Assembly (NCBI GenBank): GCA_034440635.1
Contig: JAOTON010000767.1
Location: forward strand, 1,984,001-2,048,000
DNA: 64,000 nucleotides
Reading direction: 5' to 3'
Source of the DNA: Lepas anatifera
Lineage: Eukaryota > Arthropoda > Thecostraca > Lepadidae
Both the position numbers and the translations under genes were made by a program. The notes under the pieces were generated by a model. The model was given only the letters and a program-made list of their open reading frames with translations, did not search any database and was not told the DNA's origin. Positions 45,968 through 58,414 of the stretch are shown here, in pieces. How positions within the stretch are numbered: position 1 is the stretch's first letter; every line of letters begins with the position of its first letter.

Positions 45968-47840
45968 GCACCAAAAATTATAATTGGTACTCAGCTAATA
46001 GACGCGATTTAGGCAATCCCTTGTACTGTAAACGTGGTTTCTGAGGGTAAGAAAGTGGACATTAAACATTTGAACCGTTTTTAAATCTAAATTTTAAGAA
46101 CATGACCTATATGATGGGGCTGTCCGAGTCGTCAACAATTTTCCATCTCGATCAAACTGGGAAAACGTTAAAGATCGGACCAATTCTGCATGGAACTCTT
46201 GGTGAGATTTTTTGTCAGCGAAGTGATAGATTACCTGCCCTTCTTTTTTCGGCTGGTGACGCTATGTACAATATATACAATTTCTGTTTTGATCTACCGA
46301 GTTTTATGTTGTAAATTTGTATTTTTAAACTTGGCCCGGCCAAACACTTCGCAGTTATGTACCTAAGTAATCGTATCACCTAGGCACCGTTCAAGGGCCC
46401 GAATCTAAATCGATTGCACATTTCTAAACATTTTACCTTTTAGCGTTGTAAAGACGCCTAAAGCGGAACATAAGCCGTGCGCACGCAAGAGAAATAAGGA
46501 ACATTAATGTTGTTCTTTTATCGTTTAGGTCACTGAAAATGACGGTATTCGGTTAATTTTATGTTTCTTTTAAGTGTCGATTAAGTTTAAAGCTGAGCAT
46601 GTACCCATTTCCAAAATATTTCGAACTAAACCAGCGCCTGTAATTTTGCCCTCCACACCTATTCATGCCGAACTCATTTAATTAGATCATGTTTACCAGT
46701 GCTGTTGACATCGCATTTAAAACCTAACATGTATCCACCGATTGCCAGAATATATCTATACCTGCCCCACCCTCAATCGACAGTATGCTGCTTTGCACAC
46801 TCATTCCCCCACGCATGCTGTTTTATAATCCGCCCGCACCCTCCCCACGCTGCTCGCGTGTTGTCGCTGACTCTAACTCTTGCCGCAATGCCCGATGGCC
46901 GCGATGGCTATTTGGCGGCCCATTTTTAGACCCCACTAAGCTTTGAATTTTGTATATCACTTATCATCACTATTTTCCAGAACAATTGTTTGGAAATTCG
47001 TGAAATTTCCGCATGAAAATATGAATCATGTCTGCAGCTGTAAAAAGTTTTTTAAGCATTCCTACCCACTTTCCCTAATGGTTATTCTCTGTCCACCATC
47101 CGGCTTTTTCATTACCTAAGCGTAAAGTAGTTGCAGTCGGTCGATCCTGGTTAGGCCCCAAGTGGAGGCGTATATTAAACGTCGTTTCAGGACTCAAAAC
47201 ATTGTGAATCATTTCGTGCACCTATACATTGTATTATAAAATGAAAGTGGATGAACGATATACCCACTATTTAGTTACAACTTCCTGCCCAGTGGGAATA
47301 CTCATCTAGCGGTGTGGAGCCAATGACGAAGGTGGTTGCTTCATCTAAAAACCATCATTATTATGATAATTGGGGTCATGACCAACGGGTTCCCTAACGG
47401 TTTTTCAAATGCAGTGAAACTGGGTTCGATAGGTGAGCATGAATGACCCCCTCAAACCACCAATTTTTTAGACCCCACTGAGAAGCTTTGGAAAATTCTG
47501 TATGTCACTTATCATCACTATTTTGCAGAACAAATAACACCTAGGAGATCCTTCGACTCTTTTATATTTTTTATGAAACGCCGCTTCCGAAGAACCATAT
47601 AGCCAAAAGCCTGATCATAAGACTCGATCCTGAAAAATCACTAAAATGTCGAGAACGTGCTGACATTTTACATTTTCGAACCACGCGTCAACTTGGTTCT
47701 GATGCGCGACTTCCGTGGCCGTCATTTTACGCTAGGTCGTAAACCATCGGGAGCGAAAAGCCTAGGACACTTATGAAAACTGGTGCAGTTGCCAGGTATG
47801 TACCTGGTAAGAGATAATCAGTGGCATGACCTAAGTTATG
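45968..47840. other. No recognised gene; internal direct repeat
   Basis: TTTTTAGACCCCACT...TATCACTTATCATCACTATTTT occurs at 46922-46985 and again, diverged, at 47463-47533, about 540 bp apart. The open frames 46102-46314 and 46699-46929 have no recognisable motif. Confidence 0.35.
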
Positions 47841-48686
47841 TTAACACGCGCATTGACGGGGGTCTGAGCCACCTTCGCATTGACGGGGGCGGGTACCCGC
47901 CCCCTAAGATCTCGAGAACCACGGTAGGTAGCGAAAAACGGTAAACGGCGTTGGGCTGCCCATCCACTTCTCCATCGAAAACATTTGAACCGTTTTTTTG
48001 TCAGGTCACATTTAAGGTCACGAGAGGTCAAAACATGCCCGTCATAGGGATAACATGTAAAATTCAGTTTTTCGGGCATTACATCTGAACAAGTAAAGAT
48101 AGAGCAAAACGACTTGAACTATATGAATCCTCTTAGCAAGCCGAATCGAATGATATATAATTTGACCTTGCTAGGTCAAATCAAGGATTTGACCTGACCT
48201 GAGGTCAGGTCAGGGTCAAATTATATAAAATGCATATCATTAGAACCGCAAAGCCCAGGCGAGTCTAATGCAGCTAAAATAAATGCTCTATCGCCATCCG
48301 TTACTGAGTTATTCCGTAAAAACCATTTTTCCCATGTATTTCCAATGGAGAGGTCATGCCTCGTACCTGACCTTAGGTCATCGATATCAAAAATACCGGA
48401 ACATATGTTAGAGAACTCTGTGGGGCCATTATGTGATATGAGTTTCAATCGGATAAGTTCACCCTGCTCCGACTTATGCTATCTTAAACTTTTTTTGAGG
48501 TCGGGTCACTTGACCTGTACTGGTGACCTGACCTGAGATGACCTAACCTTAAAATTTTCACAGAAGTTGTAAAAAGGATGAAGGAAAAGGTATACCAAGT
48601 ACGGCGGCGCTACGCGCCGCCGTTTTTCTGCTATCTCCGAAAAACCCGAGGGGGCGGGTACCCGCCCCCGTCAATGCGCGTGTTAA
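47841..48686 (+). mobile_element. TTAA family B element, full length
   Basis: TTAA 47841-47844 and 48683-48686 bound 846 bp. The GGGGGCGGGTACCCGCCCCC palindrome stands at both ends. A GGCGGCGCTACGCGCCGCC hairpin lies at about 48602, and a four-half-site palindrome at 48190-48212. Very close to 20538-21384. Confidence 0.9.
48190..48212. repeat. Core half-site palindrome shared by TTAA families (representative)
   Basis: Two overlapping TGACCT hexamers, one central base, then two AGGTCA hexamers form a 23-bp palindrome. The same 23 bp occur at 3059-3081, 20889-20911 and 49259-49281 (family B) and at 25489-25511 (family D), with one change at the edge at 15175-15196. AGGTCA is the half-site bound by nuclear receptors. 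Binding is untested, and the sequence may instead serve transposition. Confidence 0.7.
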
Positions 48687-48798
48687 GGTTATAAATAGGG
48701 TCGTGTATACAGGGAAACGAATAAACAAGTTCGAGGTAAATTCGGGTTTAGAGCGTGAATTATATCATTTACAACATATTTCATTCGTTCGTTATTTC

Positions 48799-50254
48799 TT
48801 AACCCGCGCCCCACCGGGGGTCCGGCACCACCTTCGCCCCACCGGGGGACATCGATGGCCCCCTCTAACTCCGAAAATATGGGGGTTAGCGCAAATCTGC
48901 AAAGTGCATTAGAAAGCTCCCGTAAATTCAGTAAGAAATTACTTCACATGTTTAAGCGCTCAAGTCAATGGTTTGACCTCTAGAAGTCAAGTTAGGTCAC
49001 GATAGGCTATTTTCACTCAAATATGCAATGCTTAAGAAAACTGGGCAGAACTTTTAAATCATTAGAGCTATTGAAATCTGGTAAACTACATTGGATATGA
49101 GAATGCCGGACCCTTTCCGCTATGTGCTAATGTAAGGTTTTCGGCCATCCCATCTGAACAAGTTAAGATAGAGCAAAACGACTTAAACTATATGAATTCT
49201 CGCAGCAAGCCGAATCGAATGATATATGATTTGACCTTGCTAGGTCAAATCAAGAATTTGACCTGACCTGAGGTCAGGTCAAGGTCAAATTATATACAAT
49301 GCATACCATTAGAACTGCAAAGACAAGGCGAGTCTAATGCATCTAAAATAAATGCTCTATCACCATCAGTAACTGAGTTATTTAGTAAAAACCATTTTAC
49401 CCATGTATTTCCAATGAAGAGGTCATGCCCCGTACCTGGCCTTAGGTCATCGATATCAAAAATACCGGAACATATTTTAGAGAACTCGGTGGGTCCATTA
49501 TGTGATATGAGTTTCAATCGGATTAGTTCACCCTGTTCTGACTTATGCTATCTTAAACTTTTTTTAGGTCAGGTCACTTGACCTGTACTGGTGACCTGAC
49601 CTGAGATGACCTAACCCTAAAATTTTCACAGAAGTTGTAAAAATGATGAGCGAAAAGGTATGCCAAGTACGGAGGCGCTAAACGCCGCCATTTTTCTGCT
49701 ATCTCCGAAAAACCCGAGTGATCAAAGACCTTCTGTACTTGACTCCTTACTTTATTGCGAATCAAAACAGAATGTTCCCAGCATCTGGAAAGGATCAGGA
49801 AAAGGATATCATTACCCCCCGTCAATGCGCGTATTAATTAGGTCAAGAGTTGTTGTCAAAATACTGTTTTTGACCCCTAGTGACCTTGGATGACCTCAGA
49901 GACGTCAAATGGAAAATGTGACCCCTGGGATCCGTGAAAGGGTGTCCAAGAACGCTTTCCTGAGCAAACTGAGCATTTTCAATTGTTTTTGTGACTTTTA
50001 GATCATAAGACATTTTCCCCATGCTTTTTCAATGGGAGGGGTCACCTCGTGACCTGACCTCACGTCATGAAATCGAAAAATCTCGGATATACACCTTGTA
50101 GATCCTGGCAGGGTCATGAAGTGTAGGAAGTTTCAAATTGATCGACTGAGAAACGTAGCTCTTATAGAGCTCAAAAGTTGCGTCTCGTCGTTTTTCTGCT
50201 ATCCCGAAAAAACCTTAGGGAGCCATCGATGCCCCCCGGTGGGGCGAAGGTTAA
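48799..50254 (-). mobile_element. TTAA family A element with nested family B copy and internal deletion
   Basis: TTAA 48799-48802 and 50251-50254 are the family A ends. Family A sequence is continuous to about 49137 and resumes at 49838 with TTAGGTCAAGAG. About 170 bp of the A interior and the left end of the inserted B copy are missing, so a deletion removed both. Confidence 0.8.
49138..49837 (+). mobile_element. TTAA family B element, left end deleted
   Basis: Family B sequence from GTTTTCGGCCAT to GTCAATGCGCGTA and TTAA 49834-49837. The half-site palindrome is at 49259-49281. The right palindrome is interrupted by about 80 bp of foreign sequence after AACCCGAG (about 49718). The host A sequence continues directly after the TTAA, as expected for insertion into AGCTTAATTAGG. 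Confidence 0.8.
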
Positions 50255-52682
50255 ACTATTTGTGTCCAGATAGGAGTGTCCATTTTTTTATTCTAGGGGT
50301 ACCAAAATGCGGCAATGAACGTATTCTTGGGATGCTTAGAGTTAGAAATCTGAATTCTGCTCAATATCTTTTGTTAGGCATTGCCTGTCACTAACAATCG
50401 GCGAGCAAGCATTTATCTCTGGATGGTAAATGTATACCCCTTTTATCAAAGCCAAAGTAGATGTGTTTGAGAAAAAATTGTGCGTTTGACCGCCCAATAC
50501 AGTAGAGATGATGGCTGTAAACTTTACTATCAAACAACCCTTTAGCACATTTCTGCGAGCTGTACCCAATTGAAAGTGTCGCACCCCCTTTGACGAGAAC
50601 GTTCCACGATCACTGAATGGCACACTTGAACACATCACGTGACCTCAGCACTAGCAGTCCATGTGTCATAACGCCACAAAGTTGCACAGTTCAGTACATA
50701 TGTATATTGAAGTCTCTCAACACGCAGCGCTAAGTACGGAGCGACTCGGCCCGATTGTTTGGGGAATAGGGACTTTGCATGGATAGGGAGGACTTGTATG
50801 TGGTATTGTGGTCAACCGCCACTGCGGAAGCCACTGTACGTGTTTCACAATCGGACGATGTTAAAAAAACAGTCGGTCACGTTTCAAGGTCAAACAGTGA
50901 CGAGCGGTTTTCACGAGGAACCTTTTAAGCTGGTGGCAGCGTACCTACGTGCCGTGTCGGATAAACGCTTTTTTGTCTACCACAGTTGTGAGCCTGGTTG
51001 GGGGATTTCGGCTGGAACACGTAGTCATTTTTTATTAACACCCTTCAGCGGTCACGTCATCGTCATTAGATCATCGTCGTGTGTTTGGAAATTATGCAGA
51101 GCTACAAGTTCTGCAGTTAGCCGTCTGGAAATCGGAACACTTGAGGTGTGACTGAGAGCGCTGTCGAGACTTCAATAATTACTGGATGGGACGTCAACCC
51201 GTCAACGGCAGCGCGACCTGAGGAAGCGCTACCATTTGTTTGCTAGGACCGGGAGACTGGCGTAGAAGTGCCAGCAAGCATATGCATTTATTTTTGGATA
51301 ATTACCTTCCGAGAATTTACAATATTATCGCAGGACGCTCAATTTCGTTGAGCTGGTAGTGTGTGTGTGTGTTGGGGTTTTTGGGCGTTTTTAGCAGGTT
51401 GGCCATATCACGGCTGCTGCTGGTAGATCGGACCTAGTCACAATATTTGGGGGCTAATCTTGTCGGATTGGGACCTCGTGAGACATCACCGTTTGCATTC
51501 AAGTAATTTATACCTAGAACGAGCCATGGTCGATAGAATTTCCATTCGATCCTGGACGCGTCGAAGCTCGCGCTATCAATCCAGGCCAATAGGCTTGGAA
51601 TCCGCACGTGTCAAATTAAAAAGAATCTGCATTCGAAAAACATGAGCACCTTGCGTAAATGAAAATCCGAATCAATATCTGAAATTGGCCATAACACTGC
51701 CTTCTGCTGGAGCCGGTCAGCGGTGCGCCGGCACTCCATGAACATCCTTCTATCATGGGAGTGCCGGCCGCAAAAGTGAAGACGGCATCAGCACACCTGC
51801 TCTTTTATGCCACACGTGATTAGGTCTAGGTGTGTTGTGACTTCGAATGAAGAATGGAATAAAAATAATACCCTTACTTTGCAGCACCATCATTCTGATA
51901 TTGTTTTATCTCCCGTAGTGTGAAAGGGTAGGTATATGTTTGTGTGCATGTTATTCCTGAGAATATATAGACATATCTGAAAACCGAGTTTTCTGGCCGA
52001 ATACGAGACAAGCCGAAACAGTTCGGAGATCCCTTAAAATGCCCGATCTGTGACGCAGTCTATTTACATCCCTCAATCATGCAAGCGCATCAAGTCAATG
52101 ATAATATCAAAGCCCACCCAAAAGATAATTGGGATCATCGGGAATGCAAGATCCTGTATAATCCTGTATGACCTTCACCGTTTCAACAAGACAGTGAACA
52201 AATGAACGTAGGTAAGACACTTAAATTTCATGCCATACATCACAAGTCAAAGCGGGATCAGATTCATAGGAATGATTTTAGGCTATTCAGCACATTGGTT
52301 GTGGATCAGTGAATAACGTTATCTGACTCCCCGAAGTGAAGTATTCCAACCCATACGTCCCGTCGCTTTAACTGATGCCTGTACATGGGCTCTTATTAAG
52401 TGCTGCTTCCTATACCACGGGGACGTTAACTGCGAATTTCGAAAAAAATTAATGACCTTTTATTAAATGTCTCAAGCCTGGAAACAGAATGGGCCTGATG
52501 GGAATAAAATACAAATCAGCCAATATAATTCCCCATTGTATAATTTCTCGCATCTATTTCGGAGACGTTTTACAAAAAAATTATCAAAAACGATATCTTC
52601 CAATAATGATTCATGCATAGAAAAAACGTATACATATATATATATATTAGCAAAGGATGAGAGCAGATTTTCGCGGATACAA
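50255..52682. other. No recognised gene
   Basis: A 130-residue plus-strand frame (50759-51151) has reasonable composition but no motif that I recognise, no flanking splice sites that convince, and no homologous copy in the window. A short (GT)n run lies at 51361. Overlapping 131-residue frames on both strands at 52467-52867 enter the inverted repeat. The minus one (LDNQGKKLLRKVESLTKKK) resembles the N-terminal region of Penelope-like proteins. Confidence 0.35.
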
Positions 52683-54997
52683 GTTTCATTAAATATGACG
52701 GAATATTCAGTGTTGGTTTTTTTCTTGGTGAGGCTTTCAACTTTGCGGAGTAGTTTTTTCCCTTGGTTGTCCAAATCTGAGAGATTTGTGCTTATATTTA
52801 CATGTTCAGGTAACGTTTCATCAATACAATTGACATCCTCAGACAACATTAGTGACGTATGACACAAAGTTACGAATACACATTATATACGTTATAAATC
52901 CAAAATTAATCGCAGATCGGTTCGGTCAGTAATGATTTGAAAAATTGAGCTGACATGGCCCTACAATTATTTCTGTGCGCAGGTGCTTTGAATGTGGGTG
53001 GTGTCTCCATTAACCCTCGCCCCACCGGGGGCCCATCGATGGCCTCCCCTAAGGTTTTTCCGGGATAGCAGAAAAACGACGAGGCGCAGCACCGCGGTTG
53101 AGGGCTCTACCTCTCACTGCATCATTTTCCCATCATCCCTGAAATTTTTTACCCCGGGTCACCCAAGGTCAGGTCACCAGACGAGGTCAACCAAGGTCAC
53201 CTCACTTCACCTTTAGAGCTCTGTAAGAGCTACATTTCAAAGTCGATCAATTTGAAACTTCCTACACTTCATGACCCCTTCAGGGTCTACAAGGTGTATA
53301 TCCGGGATTTTTCGATTTCGTGCCCTGAGGTCAGGTCACGAGGCGACCTCTCCCATTGGAAAAGCATGGGGAAAAGCTATTTCATGATATAAAAGCCACA
53401 AAAATGATTGCAAATACTCAGACTGCTCAGAACAACGTTTTTGGACACTCTTTCACGGATCCCAGGGGTCATATTTGCCCTTTGACTTTTCCAAGGTCAT
53501 CCAAGGTCACCAGAGGTCAAAAACAGTATTTTGACAATAACTTTTGACCTAATTGAGCTAGAGCGGTGAAACAAACACCATCGTGTTTGTCTTGTCACTG
53601 GCTTTCATGTGATATACGGCAAGGTCACTTTTTGACCTTTCGTGACCTCAGGTCATAATAGGTCACGAGGTGACCTCTGGTGGTCAAACCACTGGCGGGA
53701 GGTCTTTACGTTCAACATAGCAGAAAAAGTAATGGCAATTTGCTATCAAATGTACTTTACCAGGCCTCAATAGCTCTAATGACATAAGAGTTATGCCCAG
53801 TTTGCTTAATCACTGCATATTTGAGTGAAAATAGCCGATCTTGACCTAATTTGACCTCTGGAGGTCAAACCATTGACCTGAGCACTAAAACATGCGAAGT
53901 AATTTCTTACTGAATTCACGCGAGCTTTTATTGCACTTTGCAGATTTGCGCTAACGCCCATATTTTCGGAGTTAGAGGGGGGCATCGATGGCCCCCGGTG
54001 GGGCGAAGGTGGCGCCGGACCCCCGGTAGGGCGCGGGTTAATAGCAAAAGCGCAAACAATGCTATCAGCCTTTTCTGTTGCATGATGAACGGCTTAAATA
54101 AAATGATGCAGGTCGACAAACTATCTGATCAGAATTTCAACATCACTAAGAGGCATTAACACTACATAACACTCAATGACAATTCACTGTACACGAATGT
54201 GCAAACCATTGTACGGTTTGAGCTAACCTGTTGGGAGTCGCCTATCATACAGAGACAGGTCCCCCATCAGATTCATCTGTTTGTTGATTTCTGGGTCCCT
54301 GTCTCTGATATAGACGGCCTCCAGGACGGTTGGCCGTCTCCTGTCAAAACACTTGAAACCATAGTGTATTGCACCCCATAAAACACACAAGAAGTACAAA
54401 AAAACATCATCGTGCTATAAAAAACATGCTATAAACAACATAAACATGCTAAAAACATGCTAAAAAACATCGTGCTATAATGGATGTATTATTTACGAGC
54501 ATAGCTCTGTTGAGTTTTAGTTTGTGTGTCGTTTCGGTATGTTTTTTGGGGGCACCGGCCTGGAGGTGGAGGGTCATACGTCTTGAGAGTGTAGTCGTCG
54601 TGTGTCCGATGTATATCGAGTTAGGACGGCGCGCACAGTCGCCGATGGGGCAATGGTACTCGTATACAACGTTCACAGCCTGTAGAACGGATTTGTCTTT
54701 GTTGAGGTTGTTGGTCATAACTAAGTTAGATGTAGATGGGCTTTTGTAGTAGGTGATTAGTTTAATCCGATGTTTTGTTTTTTTTGCATAGTGTTTCTCA
54801 TGACAATGTCACGCAGTACCTTTTCGTCGTCTTTTTATGCCGTGGACATCGTTCCTCTGTAGAGAAGTTTGGTTGTCGCGCCCTTGAGTGTGGTGTCTTG
54901 TCTGTTGTTGTTATTATTATTATTCCCGGGCTAGTATGCGTCGTCTCGTCCTTGTCCGTGGTTTTATGTCGGTTGTTGCCTTGTGTCGTGCTAGTCT
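52683..54997 (+). repeat. Left arm of a large inverted repeat
   Basis: Pairs with 56425-58736 at roughly 96-98% identity by eye, over a complete family A element, the 3' half of a Penelope-like element and flanking sequence. The arm ends at a GTTTCA word where the other arm switches to an AT run, and at CTAGTCT internally. Confidence 0.88.
53010..54041 (+). mobile_element. TTAA family A element inside the left inverted-repeat arm
   Basis: TTAA 53010-53013 and 54038-54041 with standard family A ends. The flanks GGTGTCTCCA and TAGCAAAAGCGC are identical, inverted, around 57383-58414. This copy and its partner therefore come from one insertion that was later duplicated. Confidence 0.9.
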
Positions 54998-56330
54998 GCT
55001 TAGTGCCGTCTTTGTCAAGGCATTGTCTGTTGTTAATGCTGCTGTCTTGTCCCGTTCTAGGCTGTGTAGTCTCGTCCTTGTCTTGTTTGGGTTTTGTGGA
55101 GAGGTGTTGGTGTAGGAGTTGCTATCTATGTCAATGGTGTCGGATGGTGCTATCTTTGTCAATAAGACGGTAGTTGTTGTTTACTAGTATTTGCTTAATT
55201 CTATCCAGTTCTTGGTGCAGCAGGGCCCACGTGCTGCAATGTTTGATGGCCCTGTGGACATATGCTCGGATTACGCTTTGTTTGTATGTGTCAGGGAGTT
55301 CGCTATTTCCGTTTAGGCATGCGCCATTGTCGGATGGTTTCCTGTACACTGCACTAAGGAAATCCCCGCTGGTACTGGATGCATTTACCAGCACGTCCAG
55401 AAATGCGATCTTACTATAAACTGATGGCTCAATAGTGAACGTGAGAACTGAATGTTCTTCTAGTTTGTTTTTTCAGAATTTGAGGCTGCTCTTCATCTGC
55501 GATGTCTACAAATATATCATCTATGTATCGGCAGAATATATGTGGTTTTGTGTCCATCGATTCCAGGGCAGTGGACTCAACGTGGGACATGTAGCTCTCC
55601 GCAAATAGTACACCCAACGGTGAGCCCATGGCCACCCCGTCCACCTGTGGATACAGGTTGCCACGAGGGCATCTAAAAGGCGTGCCTTTCGTGCAGATGC
55701 GTAGCATTTCCCTAAGAATGATCCTAGGGACACGTGGTGGTGGAATGGAATCATGTACATACGCATTTTTCAGTATGATTTCGATGGTTGCGTCAACAGG
55801 TACATTAGTGAATAGAGAAGAAGCATCAAGAGAGAAAAGGGTTCCCTGTCTATTTTTGAGTAGTAAAACTTCCACAAATTCATCCGATGACTTTAGCGAG
55901 TATGTTTTAGGGACATACGGGGAGAGAATAGTGTTCAATCGTTTAGCGGCTTCGTAGCATGGGGTAGGTATTTGCGAGATGATTGGACGCAGTGGGGCAC
56001 CAGGTTTATGTGTCTTAGGGTTACCATAAAAGTAGCCCGGGTTGAAGTCGCCAACGATAGGCTGAAATCTGACACCTCCTACTTCAGCATGAGCAACTTC
56101 GATCAACTTGTTAAGCTGTTTTTTTCTGATCAAGCACTGGATTCCTACGGAACTTTCTAAACTTCCACTCATCATTCAGGATAGAATCTACCTTATCAAA
56201 GTAGTCGTCTCGATCTAATATTACGAAAAAGAGGTGACTTATCAGCCTTCCGCACAATAATTTTAGGGTTAACTTTTAGTTCTTTCGCAGCATTACGCAA
56301 CCTTTCCGGTATTAGTTTACTTTTAACACT
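54223..56330 (-). mobile_element. Penelope-like element: reverse transcriptase plus GIY-YIG endonuclease, decayed
   Basis: Penelope-like elements encode a telomerase-related reverse transcriptase and a GIY-YIG endonuclease. On the minus strand: RNAAKELKVNPKIIVRKADK (about 56280), GYFYGNPKTHK, LRPIIS, SLFTNVPVDATIEIIL, DGVAMGSPLG, RYIDDIF (catalytic YIDD), VYRKPSDNG and HRAIKH. A basic linker follows, then MSTA (start of the endonuclease region), YEYHCPIGDC, SIYIGHTTTTLSRRMTLHL (GIY-YIG core), and a C-terminal VLEAVYIRDRDPEINKQMNL ending at a stop at 54223. Lesions are a frameshift in an A run near 55460, a second near 56235, and a TAA just after MSTA. The N-terminus is truncated. Confidence 0.9.
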
Positions 56331-56424
56331 ACCTCTGCATTTGGTGCTTTCAACCAAAAGATGTTTTCAAACCAAAAACTCCAAGAACATCTTTTGATAA
56401 AAGTCCAAGAACATCTTTTCTCCA

Positions 56425-57201
56425 AGACTAGCACGAAATAAGGCAACAACAGACATAAAACCACGGACAAGGACGAGACGACGCATACTAACCCGGGACA
56501 AACTAATAATAACAACAACAGACAACAAGACACCACACTCAAGGGCGCGACAATCAAACTTGCATACAGAGGAACGATGTCCACGGCATGCAAAGACGAC
56601 GAAAAAGTAGGTACTGCGTGACATTGTCATGAGAAACACTATGCCAAAAAAACAAAACATCGGATTAAACTAATCACCTACTACAAAAGCCCATCTACAT
56701 CTAACTTAGTTATGACCAACAACCTCAACAAAGACAAATCCGTTCTACAGGCTGTGAACGTTGTATATGAGTACCATTGCCCCATCGGCGACTGTGCGCG
56801 CCGTCCTAACTCGATATACATCGGACATACGACTACACTCTCAAGACGTATGACCCTCCACCTCCAGGCTGGCGCCCCCAAAAACATACCGAAACGACAC
56901 ACAAACTAAAACTCACCAGAGCTATGCTCGTAAATAATACATCCATTATAGCACGATGTTTTTTAGCATGTTTTTAGCATGTTTATGTTGTTTATAGCAT
57001 GTTTTTATAGCACGATGATGTTTTTTGTGCTGCTTGTGTGTTTTATGGGGTGCAATACACTATGCTTTCAAGTGTTTTGACAGGAGCCGGCTAACCGTCC
57101 TGGAGGCCGTCTATATCAGAGACAGGGACCCAGAAATCAACAAACAGATGAATCTGATGGGGGACCTGTCTCTGTATGATAGGCGACTCCCAACAGGTTA
57201 G
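56425..57201 (+). mobile_element. Inverted partial Penelope-like copy (linker, GIY-YIG and C-terminus)
   Basis: Plus-strand sequence repeats the MSTA region, YEYHCPIGDC, SIYIGHTTTLSRRMTLHL (one T fewer than the left copy) and the VLEAVYIRDRDPEINKQMNL end, with a stop at 57199-57201. A frameshift follows QAGAPK. The reverse transcriptase is absent, so this copy is only the 3' part in head-to-head position. Confidence 0.87.
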
Positions 57202-57382
57202 CTCAAACCGTACAATGGTTTGCATATTCGTGTACAGTGAATTGTCATCGAGTGTTATGTAGTGTTAATGCCTCTTAGTGATGTTGAAATTCTGATCAGA
57301 TAGTTTGTCGACCTGCATCATTTTATTTAAGCCGTTCATCATGCAACAGAAAAGGCTGATAGCATTGTTTGCGCTTTTGCTA

Positions 57383-58414
57383 TTAACCCGCGCCCCACCG
57401 GGGGTCCGGCGCCACCTTCGCCCCACTGGGGGGCCATCGATGGCCCCCTCTAACTCCGAAAATATGGGCGTTAGCGCAAATCTGCAAAGTGCAATAGAAA
57501 GCTCGCGTGAATTCAGTAAGAAATTACTTCGCATGTTTTAGTGCTCAGGTCAATGGTTTGACCTCCAGAGGTCAAATTAGGTCAAGATCGGCTATTTTCA
57601 CTCAAATATGCAATGATTAAGCCAACTGGGCATAACTCTTATGTCATTAGAGCTATTGAGGCCTGGTAAAGTACATTTGATAGCAAATTGTCAGTACTTT
57701 TTCCGCTATGTGGAACGTAAAGACCTCCCGCCAGTGGTTTGACCGCCAGAGGTCACCTCGTGACCTAATATGACCTGAGATCACGAAAGGTCAAAAAGTG
57801 ACCTTGCCGTATATCAAATGAAAGCCAGTGACAAGACAAACACGATGGTGTTTGTTTCACCGCTCTAGCTCAATTAGGTCAAAAGTTATTGTCAAAATAC
57901 TGTTTTTGACCTCTGGTGACCTTGGATGACCTTGGAAAAGTCAAAGGGCAAATATGACCCCTGGGATCCGTGAAAGGGTGTCCAAAAACGTTGTTCGGAG
58001 CAGTCTGAGTATTTGCAATCATTTTTGTGGCTTTTATATCATGAAATAGCTTTTCCCCATGCTTTTCCAATGGGAGAGGTCGCCTCGTGACCTGACCTCA
58101 GGGCACGAAATCGAAAAATCCCGGATATACACCTTGTAGACCCTGGAGGGGTCATGATGTGTAGGAAGTTTCAAATCGATCGACTTTAAAATGTAGCTCT
58201 TACAGAGCTCTAAAGGTGAAGTGAGGTGACCTTGGTTGACCTCGTCTGGTGACCTGACCTTGGGTGACCCGGGGTAAAAAATTTCAGGGATGATGGGAAA
58301 ATGATGCAGTGAGAGGTAGAGCCCTCAACCGCGGTGCTGCGCCTCGTCGTTTTTCTGCTATCCCGGAAAAACCTTAGGGGGGCCATCGATGGCCCCCGGT
58401 GGGGCGAGGGTTAA
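57383..58414 (-). mobile_element. TTAA family A element inside the right inverted-repeat arm
   Basis: TTAA 57383-57386 and 58411-58414. Partner of 53010-54041 with the same flanks in inverse order. Small differences, such as GAGATCACG against GAGGTCACG near 57778, show that the arms have begun to diverge. Confidence 0.9.

Noticed and set aside
50759..51151. 130-residue plus-strand open frame
   Set aside because: No recognisable motif, no supporting splice sites and no signal of a promoter or terminator. Kept only as unassigned sequence.
52467..52867. 131-residue open frames on opposite strands
   Set aside because: The plus frame mirrors the minus one and lies in an AT-rich repeat. Only the minus frame faintly resembles Penelope-like N-termini, so neither is called as a gene.
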